From Streptomyces tubercidicus (GTDB lineage: Bacteria; Actinomycetota; Actinomycetes; Streptomycetales; Streptomycetaceae), in contig NZ_CP114205.1 of assembly GCF_027497495.1 (NCBI RefSeq), forward strand, positions 1,798,001 to 1,862,000: a stretch of DNA of 64,000 nucleotides. The letters run 5' to 3'. The notes below the pieces were generated by a model. That model was not told where the DNA came from. It worked only from the letters and a program-made list of their open reading frames with translations, and ran no database searches. This document shows positions 53,985-63,330 of this stretch, piece after piece. Position 1 is the stretch's first letter. Every line of letters begins with the position of its first letter. Made by a program: the position numbers and the translations under genes.

Positions 53985-55446
53985 CGGGGGCCGCACCGGC
54001 CGTGCCCGCGTCGGCCGCCGGGCTCTGCTGCGCCGCAGCGAGCCGCGAGCGGCGGCGCCCGTAGCACGCGTAGACGAGCGCGCCCGCCACCAGGAACCCG
54101 GCGAACTGGAGCCAGGTCGCCGGACCGGTGCCGTACATCAGATAGAGGCAGAAGGCGATGCCGAGCACCGGGCTGACCGGGAAGAGCGGGACGCGGAAGC
54201 GGCGCGGCAGATCGGGGCGGGTGCGGCGGAGCACCATCACACTGAGGTTGACCACCGCCATGACCGCCAGCGTCCCGATGGTCGACAGGTTCATCACCGC
54301 GTCCAACGGGACGACCGCGGCCGGCACGGCGAAGACGGCCGTGACGATCCAGGTGTTGGCGGCGGGGGTGGACGTCCGGGGTGAGACCCGCTCGAAGATC
54401 CGCGGGACCAGTCCGTCCCGCGACATCGACATCAGGATGCGGGTCTGGCCGTACAGCACCGCGAGGACGACCGAGGCGATGGCGACTACCGCACCGAACG
54501 CGATCACCCCGCCGCCGAGCGCCGAGTCGGTGACGTGGTTGACGATCAGCGACAGCGCGGCGGGCCGTCCGGCGACCTGGTCGGCGGAGAGCGCGCCGAT
54601 GGCGGCGACCGCGACCAGGCAGTACAGGACGGTGACCACACCGAGGGACACCATGATCGCCAGCGGGATGTTCCGCCGCGGGTCCCTGACCTCCTCACCG
54701 GCCGTGGTGATCGCGTCGAAGCCGATGTACGAGAAGAAGGCGAGCGAGGCGCCGGAGGTGATGCCGGCGACGCCCTCCGGGGCGAACGGCGTCAGATTGC
54801 CGGCCCGGAAGGCGCTGAGGCCGATCACACAGAACAGGACCAGCACCGCGAGCTTCAGCACGGCCATCGCGGCGGTCGCGCGGGCGCTCTCCCGGATGCC
54901 GCGGACCAGCAGCAGCGCGGCGAGCAGCATCACGACGACGGCCGGGATGTTGACGATGCCGCCGTCGCCGGGCGGCTGGGAGAGCGCGGCGGGCAGCTGC
55001 CAGCCGGTCAGGCTGCCGAGCAGCTCATTGAGGTACTGGCCCCAGCCGACGGCGACCGCCGAGACCGAGATGCCGTATTCGAGCAGCAGGCACCAGCCGA
55101 CGAGGAAGGCGAGGCGCTCGCCGAGGGTGGCGTAGGCGTAGGAGTAGGCACTGCCGGACACCGGTATCGCGCCGCCCAGCTCCGCGAAGGAGAAGGCGGT
55201 GAAGACGCAGGTGACGGCCGCCAGGACGAAGGAGACGATGACGGCGGGGCCGGCCTCGGCGACGGTGTCGGACAGGCCCACGAAGATGCCGGTGCCGACG
55301 ATGGCGCCGACGCCGAAGCAGACGAGCTGGAAGAGCCCCATGCTGCGCCGCAGGCCGTTGCCTTCGAGATCCGCGCCCGATTCGGCGATGAGGAGGTCGG
55401 GGGACTTGATGCGCAGTCCGGACGGACGCGGGAAGGGCGGGCGCAC
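53947..55446 (-). CDS. APC-superfamily amino-acid permease, in the arginine deiminase cluster
   Basis: A 499-residue transporter with about 12-14 helices (FGVGAIVGTGIFVGL in helix 1; PVSGSAYSYAYATLGERLAFLVGW; FSYIGFDAITTAGEEVRDPRRNIP). It is homologous to the permease at 12271 and belongs to the cationic/neutral amino-acid group. It is third after arcA and arcB in the same direction, so uptake of arginine or export of ornithine is a reasonable guess. GTG start at 55446; GAGAGAG is about six bases upstream. The C-terminus is Ala/Gly-rich. Its gene overlaps the convergent RsbW-like gene. Confidence 0.84.
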   Translation of the reverse strand: MRPPFPRPSGLRIKSPDLLIAESGADLEGNGLRRSMGLFQLVCFGVGAIVGTGIFVGLSDTVAEAGPAVIVSFVLAAVTCVFTAFSFAELGGAIPVSGSAYSYAYATLGERLAFLVGWCLLLEYGISVSAVAVGWGQYLNELLGSLTGWQLPAALSQPPGDGGIVNIPAVVVMLLAALLLVRGIRESARATAAMAVLKLAVLVLFCVIGLSAFRAGNLTPFAPEGVAGITSGASLAFFSYIGFDAITTAGEEVRDPRRNIPLAIMVSLGVVTVLYCLVAVAAIGALSADQVAGRPAALSLIVNHVTDSALGGGVIAFGAVVAIASVVLAVLYGQTRILMSMSRDGLVPRIFERVSPRTSTPAANTWIVTAVFAVPAAVVPLDAVMNLSTIGTLAVMAVVNLSVMVLRRTRPDLPRRFRVPLFPVSPVLGIAFCLYLMYGTGPATWLQFAGFLVAGALVYACYGRRRSRLAAAQQSPAADAGTAGAAPVSAGAGAAAREG

Positions 55447-55503
55447 GGTGGTTCTCTCTCTGGTGGTGCGAGGCGCGCGGCGCGGGGTGGGCCACACACG
55501 GAG

Positions 55504-55533
55504 CGGGGTCCGGACCGGTGGGTCCGAACCCCG
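55504..55533 (-). terminator. hairpin between arcB and the permease gene
   Basis: CGGGGT-c-CGGACC and GGTCCG-a-ACCCCG around GGTG form a 12-bp stem with one mismatch, 120 bases after the arcB stop and before the permease start. It may terminate or attenuate transcription. Confidence 0.55.
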
Positions 55534-55656
55534 CGAGCGCTCGATGGTAACCGCCGAGGGTGAATGACCGCGCGTCTGAGCCGCAGGGCCCTCGCGTATG
55601 GCTATGCAGCGCGCGGTCTGTGCCGTGTGCCGTGTGCGCCCGCGCGGCGCCCGGCC

Positions 55657-56661
55657 CTATCGGGCGAGCGTCGCGACCAGTACCGCCTTGATCGTGTGCA
55701 TCCGGTTCTCCGCCTCGTCGAAGACGACGGAGTGCGCGGACTCGAAGACCTCGTCGGTGACCTCCAGCGACGAGAGTCCGTGCCGGGCGTGGATCTCCCG
55801 GCCGAGGGCCGTGCCCAGGTCGTGGTAGGCGGGCAGACAGTGCAGGAACTTCACGTCCGGCTTGCCGGTGGCGCGCAGCACGTCCATCGTGACCGCGTAC
55901 GGGGCGAGCAGCGCGATCCGCTCGTCCCAGACCTCCTTGGGTTCGCCCATGGAGACCCAGACGTCGGTCGTCACGAAGTCCGCCCCGCGTACGCCCTCGG
56001 CCACGTCCTCGGTGAGCGTGATGCGGGCGCCGCTGTCCTTGGCGAGCGCCCGCGCCTCGGCGATGACCGCCTCCTCGGGCCACAGCTCCTTGGGCGCCAC
56101 GATCCGTACGTCCATGCCGAGCAGGGCGCCGGTGACGAGGTAGGAGTTGCCCATGTTGTTCCGGGCGTCGCCGAGGTAAGCGAAGGCGGTCTCCGCCAGG
56201 GGGCGGCCCTGGCCGTGCTCGACCATGGTCAGCACATCGGCGAGCATCTGGGTCGGGTGCCAGTCGTCGGTCAGCCCGTTGAAGACCGGCACTCCGGCGT
56301 ACGCCGCCAGCTCCTCGACATCGGACTGCCGGCTGCCGCGGAACTCGATACCGTCAAACATCCGGCCGAGGACCCGGGCGGTGTCCTTCACCGACTCCTT
56401 GTGCCCGATCTGCGAGCCGGACGGGTCAAGATAGGTGGTGGCGGCACCCTGGTCCGCGGCCGCGACCTCGAAGGAGCAGCGGGTCCGGGTCGAGGTCTTC
56501 TCGAAGATCAGGGCGATGTTCCTGCCCTGGAGGCGGGGGACCTCGGTGCCGGCGCGCTTGGCCGCTTTCAGCTCGGCCGCCAGGTCGATCAGTCGGCGGA
56601 ATTCCCCGGCGCTGAAGTCCAGCTCCTTGAGGAAGTGGCGGCCCGTGAGGTCTATCGCCAT
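55657..56661 (-). CDS. arcB: ornithine carbamoyltransferase (probably catabolic)
   Basis: A 334-residue transcarbamylase. The carbamoyl-phosphate site is [12 protein letters not shown], then HPTQ ([12 protein letters not shown]), and the ornithine loop contains HCLPAYHD with Cys. Length and [22 protein letters not shown] fit the ArcB/ArgF family; proximity to arginine deiminase favours the catabolic direction, phosphorolysis of citrulline to ornithine and carbamoyl phosphate. AGGAG is eight bases before ATG. An ARG-box-like sequence lies upstream. The biosynthetic role cannot be excluded. Confidence 0.88.
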   Translation of the reverse strand: MAIDLTGRHFLKELDFSAGEFRRLIDLAAELKAAKRAGTEVPRLQGRNIALIFEKTSTRTRCSFEVAAADQGAATTYLDPSGSQIGHKESVKDTARVLGRMFDGIEFRGSRQSDVEELAAYAGVPVFNGLTDDWHPTQMLADVLTMVEHGQGRPLAETAFAYLGDARNNMGNSYLVTGALLGMDVRIVAPKELWPEEAVIAEARALAKDSGARITLTEDVAEGVRGADFVTTDVWVSMGEPKEVWDERIALLAPYAVTMDVLRATGKPDVKFLHCLPAYHDLGTALGREIHARHGLSSLEVTDEVFESAHSVVFDEAENRMHTIKAVLVATLAR

Positions 56662-56705
56662 GGGGTGGGCTCCTGGTTCGCGGCGGTCGGGACGGACTCG
56701 GACCC

Positions 56706-56740
56706 TGGAATTGTATACGCACCCACGTATCTCTATTCAG
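56706..56740. promoter_or_regulatory. tandem ARG-box-like sites upstream of arcB
   Basis: On the minus strand, CTGAATAGAGATACGTG (56724-56740) and GTGCGTATACAATTCCA (56706-56722) each match part of the ARG-box consensus (TGAAT...ATTCA) and are nearly adjacent, the classic arrangement for the arginine repressor. They lie 45-79 bases upstream of arcB. Confidence 0.4.
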
Positions 56741-56796
56741 GCTGCCCGCGGCCGTACGGCTCCGGTACCTGCTCCCCGGCGGAGCAGTCGTCACGC

Positions 56797-58032
56797 TCAG
56801 GCTGCCCCCGGCACCGCGTCCCTCGCCACCGGACAGCTCATACAGCGCGGTCCGCCGCGGCCGCGCCCCAGCTCGCTCCCCGGGATCGTGATCACCTCGA
56901 TGCCGCGCTTGCGGAGGAAGGTGTTCGTGGTGACGTTCCGCTCGTACGCCACCACCACGCCCGGCTCCACCGCCAGCACATTGCAGCCGTCGTCCCACTG
57001 CTCCCGCTCGGCCGAGTGCACATCCTGGGTCGCGGTCAGCACCCGGATGTCCGACAGCCCCAGCGAGGCCGCTATGGCGCGGTGCATATGCTCCGGCGGA
57101 TGATCGGTGACCTTGAGGTCCTGGTCCCCCGAGCCCGGCTCGATGGTGTACGAGCGGAGCATGCCCAGGCCCTCGTACTGGGTGAAGGTATCCCCGTCGA
57201 TCATCGTCATGACGGTGTCCAGGTGCATGAACGCCCGGCGCTTGGGCATGTCGAGCGCCACGATCGTGCGCGCCGAACCGGCCGCGAACAGCCCCCGCGC
57301 CAGCAGCTCGACGGCCTGCGGAGTGGTCCGCTCGCTCATCCCGATCAGTACCGCGCCACTGCCCATCACCAGGACGTCGCCGCCCTCGATCGTCGAGGGG
57401 TAGTCCGCCTGCCCCTCGGACCAGACGTGGAAGTCCCCGCCGCGGAACAGCGGATGGTGACGGTAGATCGCCTCGTAGTGCACGGTCTCGCGCTGCCGGG
57501 CGGGCCAGCGCATCGAGTTGATGGACACACCGTCGTAGATCCAGGCGGAGGTGTCGCGGGTGAAAAGGTGGTTGGGCAGCGGTCCCAGCAGGAAGTCGTC
57601 CAGATCCATCACATGGAAGCGGACCGAGATCGGCTCGGCGTGCCGCTCCAGGTACTCCCGTTTGGTCATGCCGCCCACCAGCGCCTCGACGAGCTGCGGC
57701 ACCGGCAGCTCGTCGAAGGCCGCCCGCAGATGGTCGGTGGCCAGCGGCCCGTATTCCTTCTCGTCGAAGACGCGGTCGAGGACGAGCCGCCGCGCCTCCG
57801 GGATCTGGAGGCTCTCGGCCAGCAGATCCCCGAAGAGGTGCACTTCCACCCCACGGTCCCGGAGCACATCCGCGAACCCGTCGTGCTCGGCCCGCGCCCG
57901 GCGCACCCACAGCACGTCATCGAAGAGCAAGGCGTCCTTGTTCGAGGGCGTGAGCCGCTTCAGCTCCAGATCGGGGCGGTGCAGGATGACCCGGCGCAGC
58001 CGCCCGGCCTCGGAGTCGACTTGGAATCCCAT
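56797..58032 (-). CDS. arcA: arginine deiminase
   Basis: A 411-residue guanidine-modifying enzyme that hydrolyses arginine to citrulline and ammonia. The nucleophile C397 is in [10 protein letters not shown] near the C-terminus; the other catalytic residues fall in EGGDVLVMG and [12 protein letters not shown]. The N-terminus [31 protein letters not shown] is family-typical. ATG at 58032. The frame continues upstream without a credible start. It leads arcA-arcB-permease. A carbamate kinase gene (arcC), which would make ATP from carbamoyl phosphate, is not in the window. Confidence 0.92.
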   Translation of the reverse strand: MGFQVDSEAGRLRRVILHRPDLELKRLTPSNKDALLFDDVLWVRRARAEHDGFADVLRDRGVEVHLFGDLLAESLQIPEARRLVLDRVFDEKEYGPLATDHLRAAFDELPVPQLVEALVGGMTKREYLERHAEPISVRFHVMDLDDFLLGPLPNHLFTRDTSAWIYDGVSINSMRWPARQRETVHYEAIYRHHPLFRGGDFHVWSEGQADYPSTIEGGDVLVMGSGAVLIGMSERTTPQAVELLARGLFAAGSARTIVALDMPKRRAFMHLDTVMTMIDGDTFTQYEGLGMLRSYTIEPGSGDQDLKVTDHPPEHMHRAIAASLGLSDIRVLTATQDVHSAEREQWDDGCNVLAVEPGVVVAYERNVTTNTFLRKRGIEVITIPGSELGRGRGGPRCMSCPVARDAVPGAA

Positions 58033-58192
58033 CCACCCATCTTGGCCGCTCGGACGGCTCGGCGGAGGGAGTCGGGCGATCTCGGTTCGGTCATGCGGTC
58101 CGGCCGGGCCGGAGAGGCGAGGGGTGCGGCCGGGTTGGCGGAGAAGAGACGGCCGCCTCTGTCGTCCTGCCGCCCCTCCCCGCCGAACCGTT

Positions 58193-61132
58193 CTACAGCC
58201 GCGGGTCCACCGGCTCCGACTCCAGCGCGAGCACCGCGAAGACCGCCTCGTGGACCCGCCACAGCGGTTCGCCGTCCGCCATCCGGTCGAGCGCCTCCAG
58301 GCCGAGCGCGTACTCCCGCAGGGCCAGCGAGCGCTTATGGCCCAGGTGACGGACGCGCAGCCGCCGGAGGTTCTCCGGACGGGTGTACTCCGGCCCGTAG
58401 ATGATCCGCAGGTACTCGCGGCCACGGCACTTGACGCCCGGCTGGACCAGCCGTCCGTCGGCCTGCCGGAGCAGCGCCTGCACCGGCTTGACCACCATGC
58501 CCTCGCCGCCCTCGGCGGTCAGCTCCTGCCACCAGGCGATCCCGGCCGCGACCGAGGACTCGTCCTCGGTGTCGACGAGGATCCGCCGGGTCGTGGCGAG
58601 CAGCCCCGGCCGGTCCGTGCCGCCCCCGCCCGTCCCGCCGTCCCGGGCCGCCACCGCGTCCTCGGCCGCGATCAGCCGGTCGAGCAGGGCGAGCTGCTCG
58701 GTGTGCGCCAGCCCGGCGAGGCTGCGGCCCCGCGCCGCGAGGATCTGGAACGGTGCGAGCCGCACACCCTCCAGAGCACCGAGCCCGGCGCCGCCGCCCG
58801 GCTCCCGCGGTGCCCCGCCGTCCGCCGACTCCGCCCCCACCCGCCAGCAGTAGCGCCGGTACGCCTCGGTGAACGCGGCCGCGTCCGCCGCCCGGCCCCG
58901 CTGCCGGCCGAGGAGCGGTGACACCTCGACGCCGCGGGCGGCCGCCGCCTCCAGCGCACCGAGCACGCCCGGGAAAGCCGCTGCGGACGCCGCACCCACG
59001 GCCGCGTACTGGCGGCGCAGCAGACCCGTCGCCTTCAGGGACCAGGGCATCAGCTCGGCGTCCAGCAGCAGCCAGTCGGTCTCCAGCTCGTCCCACAGAC
59101 CGGCCTCCTCGGCGCAGTCCCGGACCCGCCGCAACACGCGCTCGGTCGCCTCCGGGTCGTCGAAGAACGGCCGGCCGGTACGGGTGTACAGGGCGCCGGA
59201 CACCCCCTTCGGCACACCGAAGAGCTCACCGGCCGCGGCCTCGTCGCGGCACACCAGCGCCACCGCACGCGACCCCATGTGCTTCTCCTCGCACACCACT
59301 TCCCGCACACCGTCGGCCCGGTATCCGGCGAACGCCTCCGCGGGGTGCTCCAAGTACCCCTCCTCCGCCGAGGTCGCGCAGGGCGCCATGGTCGGCGGGA
59401 GGTACGGCAGCAGCCGCGGGTCGATCGCGAAACGGCTCATCACCTCCAGCGCGGCCGCGGCGTTCTCCCCCTTGACCGCGAGCCGGCCCATGTGACGGGT
59501 CTCCACGATCCGCCGCCCGGTCACATCGTTCAGATCGAGCGGACGGCCGTCCGCCCCGCCCGGGGCCTCCGTCGCGAGCGGCTTCGTGGGCTCGTACCAG
59601 ACCCGCTCCGCCGGTACGTCCACCAGCTCGCGCTCCGGCCACCGCAGCGCGGTCATCGCCCCGCCGAAGACACAGCCGGTGTCCAGGCAGAGGGTGTTGT
59701 TGAGCCAGTTGGCGCGCGGGGTAGGGGTGTGGCCGTAGACGACGGCCGCGCGGCCGCGGTAGTCCTCGGCCCAGGGGTAACGCACCGGCAGGCCGAACTC
59801 GTCGGTCTCGCCGGTCGTGTCGCCGTACAGCGCGAACGAGCGCACCCGGCCCGACGTCCGACCGTGGTACTTCTCCGGCAGCCCGGCGTGGCACACCACG
59901 AGCCCGCCGCCGTCCAGCACGTAGTGGCTGACCAGGCCGCGGATGAACTCCCCCACCTCGGTGCGGAAGGCGGCGTCCTCCTTGTCCAGCTGCTCGATGG
60001 TCTCGGCGAGCCCATGGGTGTGCTGGACCTTGCTGCCCTTGAGATAGCGGCCGAGCTTGTTCTCGTGGTTGCCCGGCACGCACAGGGCGTGCCCGGCCCC
60101 GACCATGCCCATCACCAGGCGCAGCACTCCGGGACTGTCCGGCCCGCGGTCGACGAGGTCACCGACGAAGACCGCCGTACGGCCCTCGGGGTGCGCCGCG
60201 TCCACCGGCCGGCCGAGCGCGTCGCGCACCAGCGCATAGCCCAGCCTGCCGAGCAGGGTCTCCAGCTCGGAACGGCAGCCGTGGATATCGCCGATGATGT
60301 CGAACGGGCCGGTGAGATGGCGCAGATCGTTGAACCGCCGCTCCGTGACGACCTCGGCGGACGCCACCTCCTCCTCGCCGCGCAGGACGTGCACCTTGCG
60401 GAAGCCCTCCCGCTCCAAGTGCCGCAGGGAACGCCGGAGTTCACGCTGGTGGCGCTGGATCACCCGGCGCGGAAGCCCGGCCCGGTCGGCGCGCGCCGCA
60501 TTGCGCGCGGCACAGACCTGCTCGGGTACGTCCAGGACGATGGCCACCGGCAGGACATCGTGCTCCCGGGCCAGCCGCACCAGCTGGGTGCGCGCCTCGG
60601 ACTGCACATTCGTGGCGTCCACGACCGTCAGCCGCCCGGCGGCCAGCCGCTTGCCCGCGATGTAGTGCAGCACGTCGAAGGCATCGCCGCTGGCGCTCTG
60701 GTCGTTCTCGTCATCGCTGACCAGCCCCCGGCAGACATCGGAGGAGAGCACCTCGGTCGGCCGGAAGTGCCGCGCGGCGAAGGTGGACTTGCCGGAGCCG
60801 GTGGCGCCGATCAGCACGACGAGGGAGAGGTCGGGCACGGCGAGGGTACGCGGCGCCGCCGGCTGGGGGCGGGGGTCCGGGGGGCCGCCGCATTTCTGGT
60901 GGGTGGTGGTCATTTGCTGGCTTTCGGGGGCCTGGCGGTTCTTGGGTGAGGGCGTGTTCTCGGGTGAGGGCGTTTTCTTGGGGAGAGGGTGGTCGTCGTG
61001 CGGGTGCGGGTCCTCGTGCGGGGGCTGGTCCCGGCTCTCGTGCGCGTGCGAGTCCTCGTACGTGGGCTGGCCCCGGCTCTCGTGCGGATGCGGGCTCTCC
61101 GCGCCGTACTCGCTGCGGTCGTCGTTCGTCAT
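58193..61132 (-). CDS. pnkp: Pnkp: polynucleotide kinase-phosphatase-ligase for RNA repair
   Basis: A 979-residue three-domain RNA repair enzyme. Kinase about 100-260 (P-loop 109-117 GATGSGKST), calcineurin-like phosphatase about 280-520 ([32 protein letters not shown]), and a C-terminal ligase-like adenylyltransferase with the nucleophile K617 in [11 protein letters not shown]. Together the domains heal and seal cleaved RNA such as tRNA. The first 95 residues are an unusual His/Pro/Glu/Asp-rich tail; the start ATG at 61132 is kept because AAGGAGG lies eight bases upstream and it overlaps hen1 by four bases (a shorter ATG at 60913 lacks a site). Confidence 0.93.
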   Translation of the reverse strand: MTNDDRSEYGAESPHPHESRGQPTYEDSHAHESRDQPPHEDPHPHDDHPLPKKTPSPENTPSPKNRQAPESQQMTTTHQKCGGPPDPRPQPAAPRTLAVPDLSLVVLIGATGSGKSTFAARHFRPTEVLSSDVCRGLVSDDENDQSASGDAFDVLHYIAGKRLAAGRLTVVDATNVQSEARTQLVRLAREHDVLPVAIVLDVPEQVCAARNAARADRAGLPRRVIQRHQRELRRSLRHLEREGFRKVHVLRGEEEVASAEVVTERRFNDLRHLTGPFDIIGDIHGCRSELETLLGRLGYALVRDALGRPVDAAHPEGRTAVFVGDLVDRGPDSPGVLRLVMGMVGAGHALCVPGNHENKLGRYLKGSKVQHTHGLAETIEQLDKEDAAFRTEVGEFIRGLVSHYVLDGGGLVVCHAGLPEKYHGRTSGRVRSFALYGDTTGETDEFGLPVRYPWAEDYRGRAAVVYGHTPTPRANWLNNTLCLDTGCVFGGAMTALRWPERELVDVPAERVWYEPTKPLATEAPGGADGRPLDLNDVTGRRIVETRHMGRLAVKGENAAAALEVMSRFAIDPRLLPYLPPTMAPCATSAEEGYLEHPAEAFAGYRADGVREVVCEEKHMGSRAVALVCRDEAAAGELFGVPKGVSGALYTRTGRPFFDDPEATERVLRRVRDCAEEAGLWDELETDWLLLDAELMPWSLKATGLLRRQYAAVGAASAAAFPGVLGALEAAAARGVEVSPLLGRQRGRAADAAAFTEAYRRYCWRVGAESADGGAPREPGGGAGLGALEGVRLAPFQILAARGRSLAGLAHTEQLALLDRLIAAEDAVAARDGGTGGGGTDRPGLLATTRRILVDTEDESSVAAGIAWWQELTAEGGEGMVVKPVQALLRQADGRLVQPGVKCRGREYLRIIYGPEYTRPENLRRLRVRHLGHKRSLALREYALGLEALDRMADGEPLWRVHEAVFAVLALESEPVDPRL

Positions 61133-62730
61133 GCCGCCGCCTCCTTCCCCCTGGCCGAAGCGCTGCGGTCCGCAGCGCCACTGCCGCCGCCTTCAGGCCC
61201 CTGGCCTTCCCGGCTTTCCTGGCCTTCCCGGCTGCCTTGGCCTTCCCTGCTGGTCCCGCCGCCTTCGGGGCCCCCGCCGCCGCCATCGTCGTCACCGGCC
61301 ATACGGAAGTGCGCCAGCTGGGTGGGCGGGCCGACCTCGGGGTCGTCCGGGCCCACCGGGCCGAAGCTCACCTCGTAGCCGTGCCGGTCGGCGACCGCGC
61401 CCGCCCACTGCCGGAACTCCTCCCGCGTCCACTCGAATCGGTGGTCGGCATGCCGCACCTGGCCGGCCGGCAGCGACTCCCAGCGCACGTTGTACTCGAC
61501 ATTCGGCGTCGTCACCACGACCGTGCGCGGCCTGGCCGCACCGAACACCGCATACTCCAGCGCCGGCAGCCGCGCCGGATCGACATGCTCGACGACCTCG
61601 CTGAGCACCGCCGCGTCGTACCCCTTCAGCCGGCTGTCGGTGTACGCCAGCGACCCCTGTACGAGCCGTATGCGCTCCGACTGCCGCTCGGACATCCGGT
61701 CCAGCCGCAGCCGGCGCCGCGCCTCGTGCAGCGCCCGCATCGACACATCCACGCCGACGATCTCGGTGAACTGCCCTTCCTTGAGCAGCGCACCGACCAG
61801 CTGGCCCGGCCCGCAGCCCAGGTCGAGCACCCGCGCCGCCCTGGCCGAGCGCAGGACCGTGAGGATCGCCTCCCGCCGCCGGACGGCGAGCGGCACCGGC
61901 TTCTCCTCGGTGTCCGCCTCCTCGTCCACGGCGTTGTCGAGCTCCTCGGCGACCACGTCATCCGACTCGGCCAGCCGCTCCAGCTCCAGCCGCTCCATCG
62001 CCTGGCGTGTCAGCGACCAGCGCCGCGCGAGATAGCGACCGACGATCAGCCGCTGCTCCGGATGGTCCTCCAGCCAGCCCTCGCCGGCCCGCAGCAGCTT
62101 GTCGACCTCGTCCGGCGCGACCCAGTAGTGCTTGGCGTCGTCCAGCACCGGCAGCAGCACATACAGATGCCGCAACGCGTCGGCCAGCCGACACTCCCCT
62201 TCCAGGACGAGCCGTACGTAGCGCGAGTCGCCCCACTCCGGGAACGTCTCGTCCAGCGGCAGTGACTCGGCCCGCACCGTCCAACCCAGCGGCCGGAACA
62301 GCTTGTCCACCAGCTCCGGGCCGCCCCGGGCAGGCAGCACCGGCACCTCGATACGCAACGGCAGCGCCTGCGCCACCAACTCGGGCCGTGCCGCGCACTG
62401 CCCCTTCATCGCGCTCGCGAAGACACTCCGCAGCGCCACCGCCAACAGCGAAGACGCCGCGTACGGGCGGTCGTTGACGTACTGCCCCAGCGCCGAATCC
62501 GGCGCGCCGCCACGGCCCTTGCCACGCCCCTTGCGCACCAGGGCGATGGGATCGACCTCCAACAGCAGTGCGGCGGTGCACCGTTGAGCGTCGGCCTCCG
62601 GATAGAGGACGTGTGCGGTGCCATGCGACATCGAGAACTGCTGCGCCTTGTCGGGATGCTTGTGCAGCAGGAACCCGAGATCGGTCGCGGGACGGTCAGC
62701 GCTGCCGGTGGTCGTTATCGTCAGGAACAC
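61129..62730 (-). CDS. hen1: Hen1: 3'-terminal RNA ribose 2'-O-methyltransferase
   Basis: A 533-residue partner of Pnkp. N-terminal about 1-250 is the domain that activates the Pnkp ligase; the SAM-binding methyltransferase motif is at 301-310 (VLDLGCGPGQ). Mn-binding residues E378, E381 and H382 (SEVVEHVD) and a later His (RHADHRFEW) are present. It methylates the 2'-OH at the break so that a repaired RNA resists a second cut by the same toxin. The C-terminal 50 residues are Gly/Glu/Ser repeats. GTG at 62730 is chosen as FLTITTTGSADRPATDLGFLL is the conserved beginning. Confidence 0.9.
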   Translation of the reverse strand: MFLTITTTGSADRPATDLGFLLHKHPDKAQQFSMSHGTAHVLYPEADAQRCTAALLLEVDPIALVRKGRGKGRGGAPDSALGQYVNDRPYAASSLLAVALRSVFASAMKGQCAARPELVAQALPLRIEVPVLPARGGPELVDKLFRPLGWTVRAESLPLDETFPEWGDSRYVRLVLEGECRLADALRHLYVLLPVLDDAKHYWVAPDEVDKLLRAGEGWLEDHPEQRLIVGRYLARRWSLTRQAMERLELERLAESDDVVAEELDNAVDEEADTEEKPVPLAVRRREAILTVLRSARAARVLDLGCGPGQLVGALLKEGQFTEIVGVDVSMRALHEARRRLRLDRMSERQSERIRLVQGSLAYTDSRLKGYDAAVLSEVVEHVDPARLPALEYAVFGAARPRTVVVTTPNVEYNVRWESLPAGQVRHADHRFEWTREEFRQWAGAVADRHGYEVSFGPVGPDDPEVGPPTQLAHFRMAGDDDGGGGGPEGGGTSREGQGSREGQESREGQGPEGGGSGAADRSASARGKEAAA

Positions 62731-62836
62731 CCGTCCGAGTATTCCCGCAACCAACCGACTCCGCACCGAATTTCCAGCAGCACCGCCCCGCCCACCGGAC
62801 CTCTCGTCGACCTGCGCGCCTGGGCTTCAACCCTTC

Positions 62837-63022
62837 TCAGCGAGAGCTTCGGCCGGAGTGACGGGCGGCGGCGCTGGGCAAGGCATTGTTATCCCCTCCC
62901 TGCCGCTCGTGCGTGATGGTGTACCCACATGCGTGGCATTCCTGAACGTGAGTCCCATCCGCCTTGATATTCGTGGTGTGGTGCTCGGACGGACATCCGT
63001 GTTCCGCCATCGTGGCGAGCAT
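62837..63022 (-). CDS. 61-residue Cys/His protein, possible zinc ribbon
   Basis: A short gene that I judge real because GGAGGT stands four bases before ATG 63022. It encodes C10, H14/H15, then a CxxC pair C29 and C32 in VQECHACGYTITH, a layout typical of a small zinc-binding domain. The C-terminal third is Ala/Arg/Ser-rich. An internal ATG (M5) is an alternative start. I do not recognise the family. It lies upstream of hen1 on the same strand, with 106 bases in between, so it could belong to the RNA repair operon. Confidence 0.55.
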   Translation of the reverse strand: MLATMAEHGCPSEHHTTNIKADGTHVQECHACGYTITHERQGGDNNALPSAAARHSGRSSR

Positions 63023-63225
63023 GCTGACCTCCGTGATGGATATGGGGCCGGTCGCTGGCACTCTCCCCTCAGCCATCCACATGCGGGTGCGCCGAAGCCT
63101 CGCCCACCATCCAAACGAGCGACGCCCCACCGAGTCGCTCCTCGCGCTCCCCACCCCGGCACCTTGACCAAGTCAGGCGCTGCTCTCCAGCCCCTCCCCT
63201 CCCTCCCCCTCCCCTCCGCCCCACG

Positions 63226-63330
63226 TCAGCTCAACTCAGCTCACCCCAACTCAACTCAGCTCACCCCAACTCAACTGCTCACCTCAACTCAACTCAGCTC
63301 ACCTCAACTCATCCCAGCTCAGCTCAGCTG
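63226..63330. repeat. pentanucleotide CTCAN tandem repeats with 20-bp higher-order unit
   Basis: About 105 bases built from CTCAA, CTCAG, CTCAC and CCCAA, grouped in 20-bp units (CAACTCAACTCAGCTCACCC) near 63230-63275, then irregular. The tract continues into the last codons (Q-L-S-stop) of the LLM gene. A C/T-rich run (CCCCTCCCCT type) precedes it at 63190-63220. Strand slippage should make its length variable. Confidence 0.85.

Noticed and set aside
63226..63330. Regular repeats that might be a CRISPR array
   Set aside because: The units are 5 and 20 bp and directly joined; there are no unique spacers and no cas genes.
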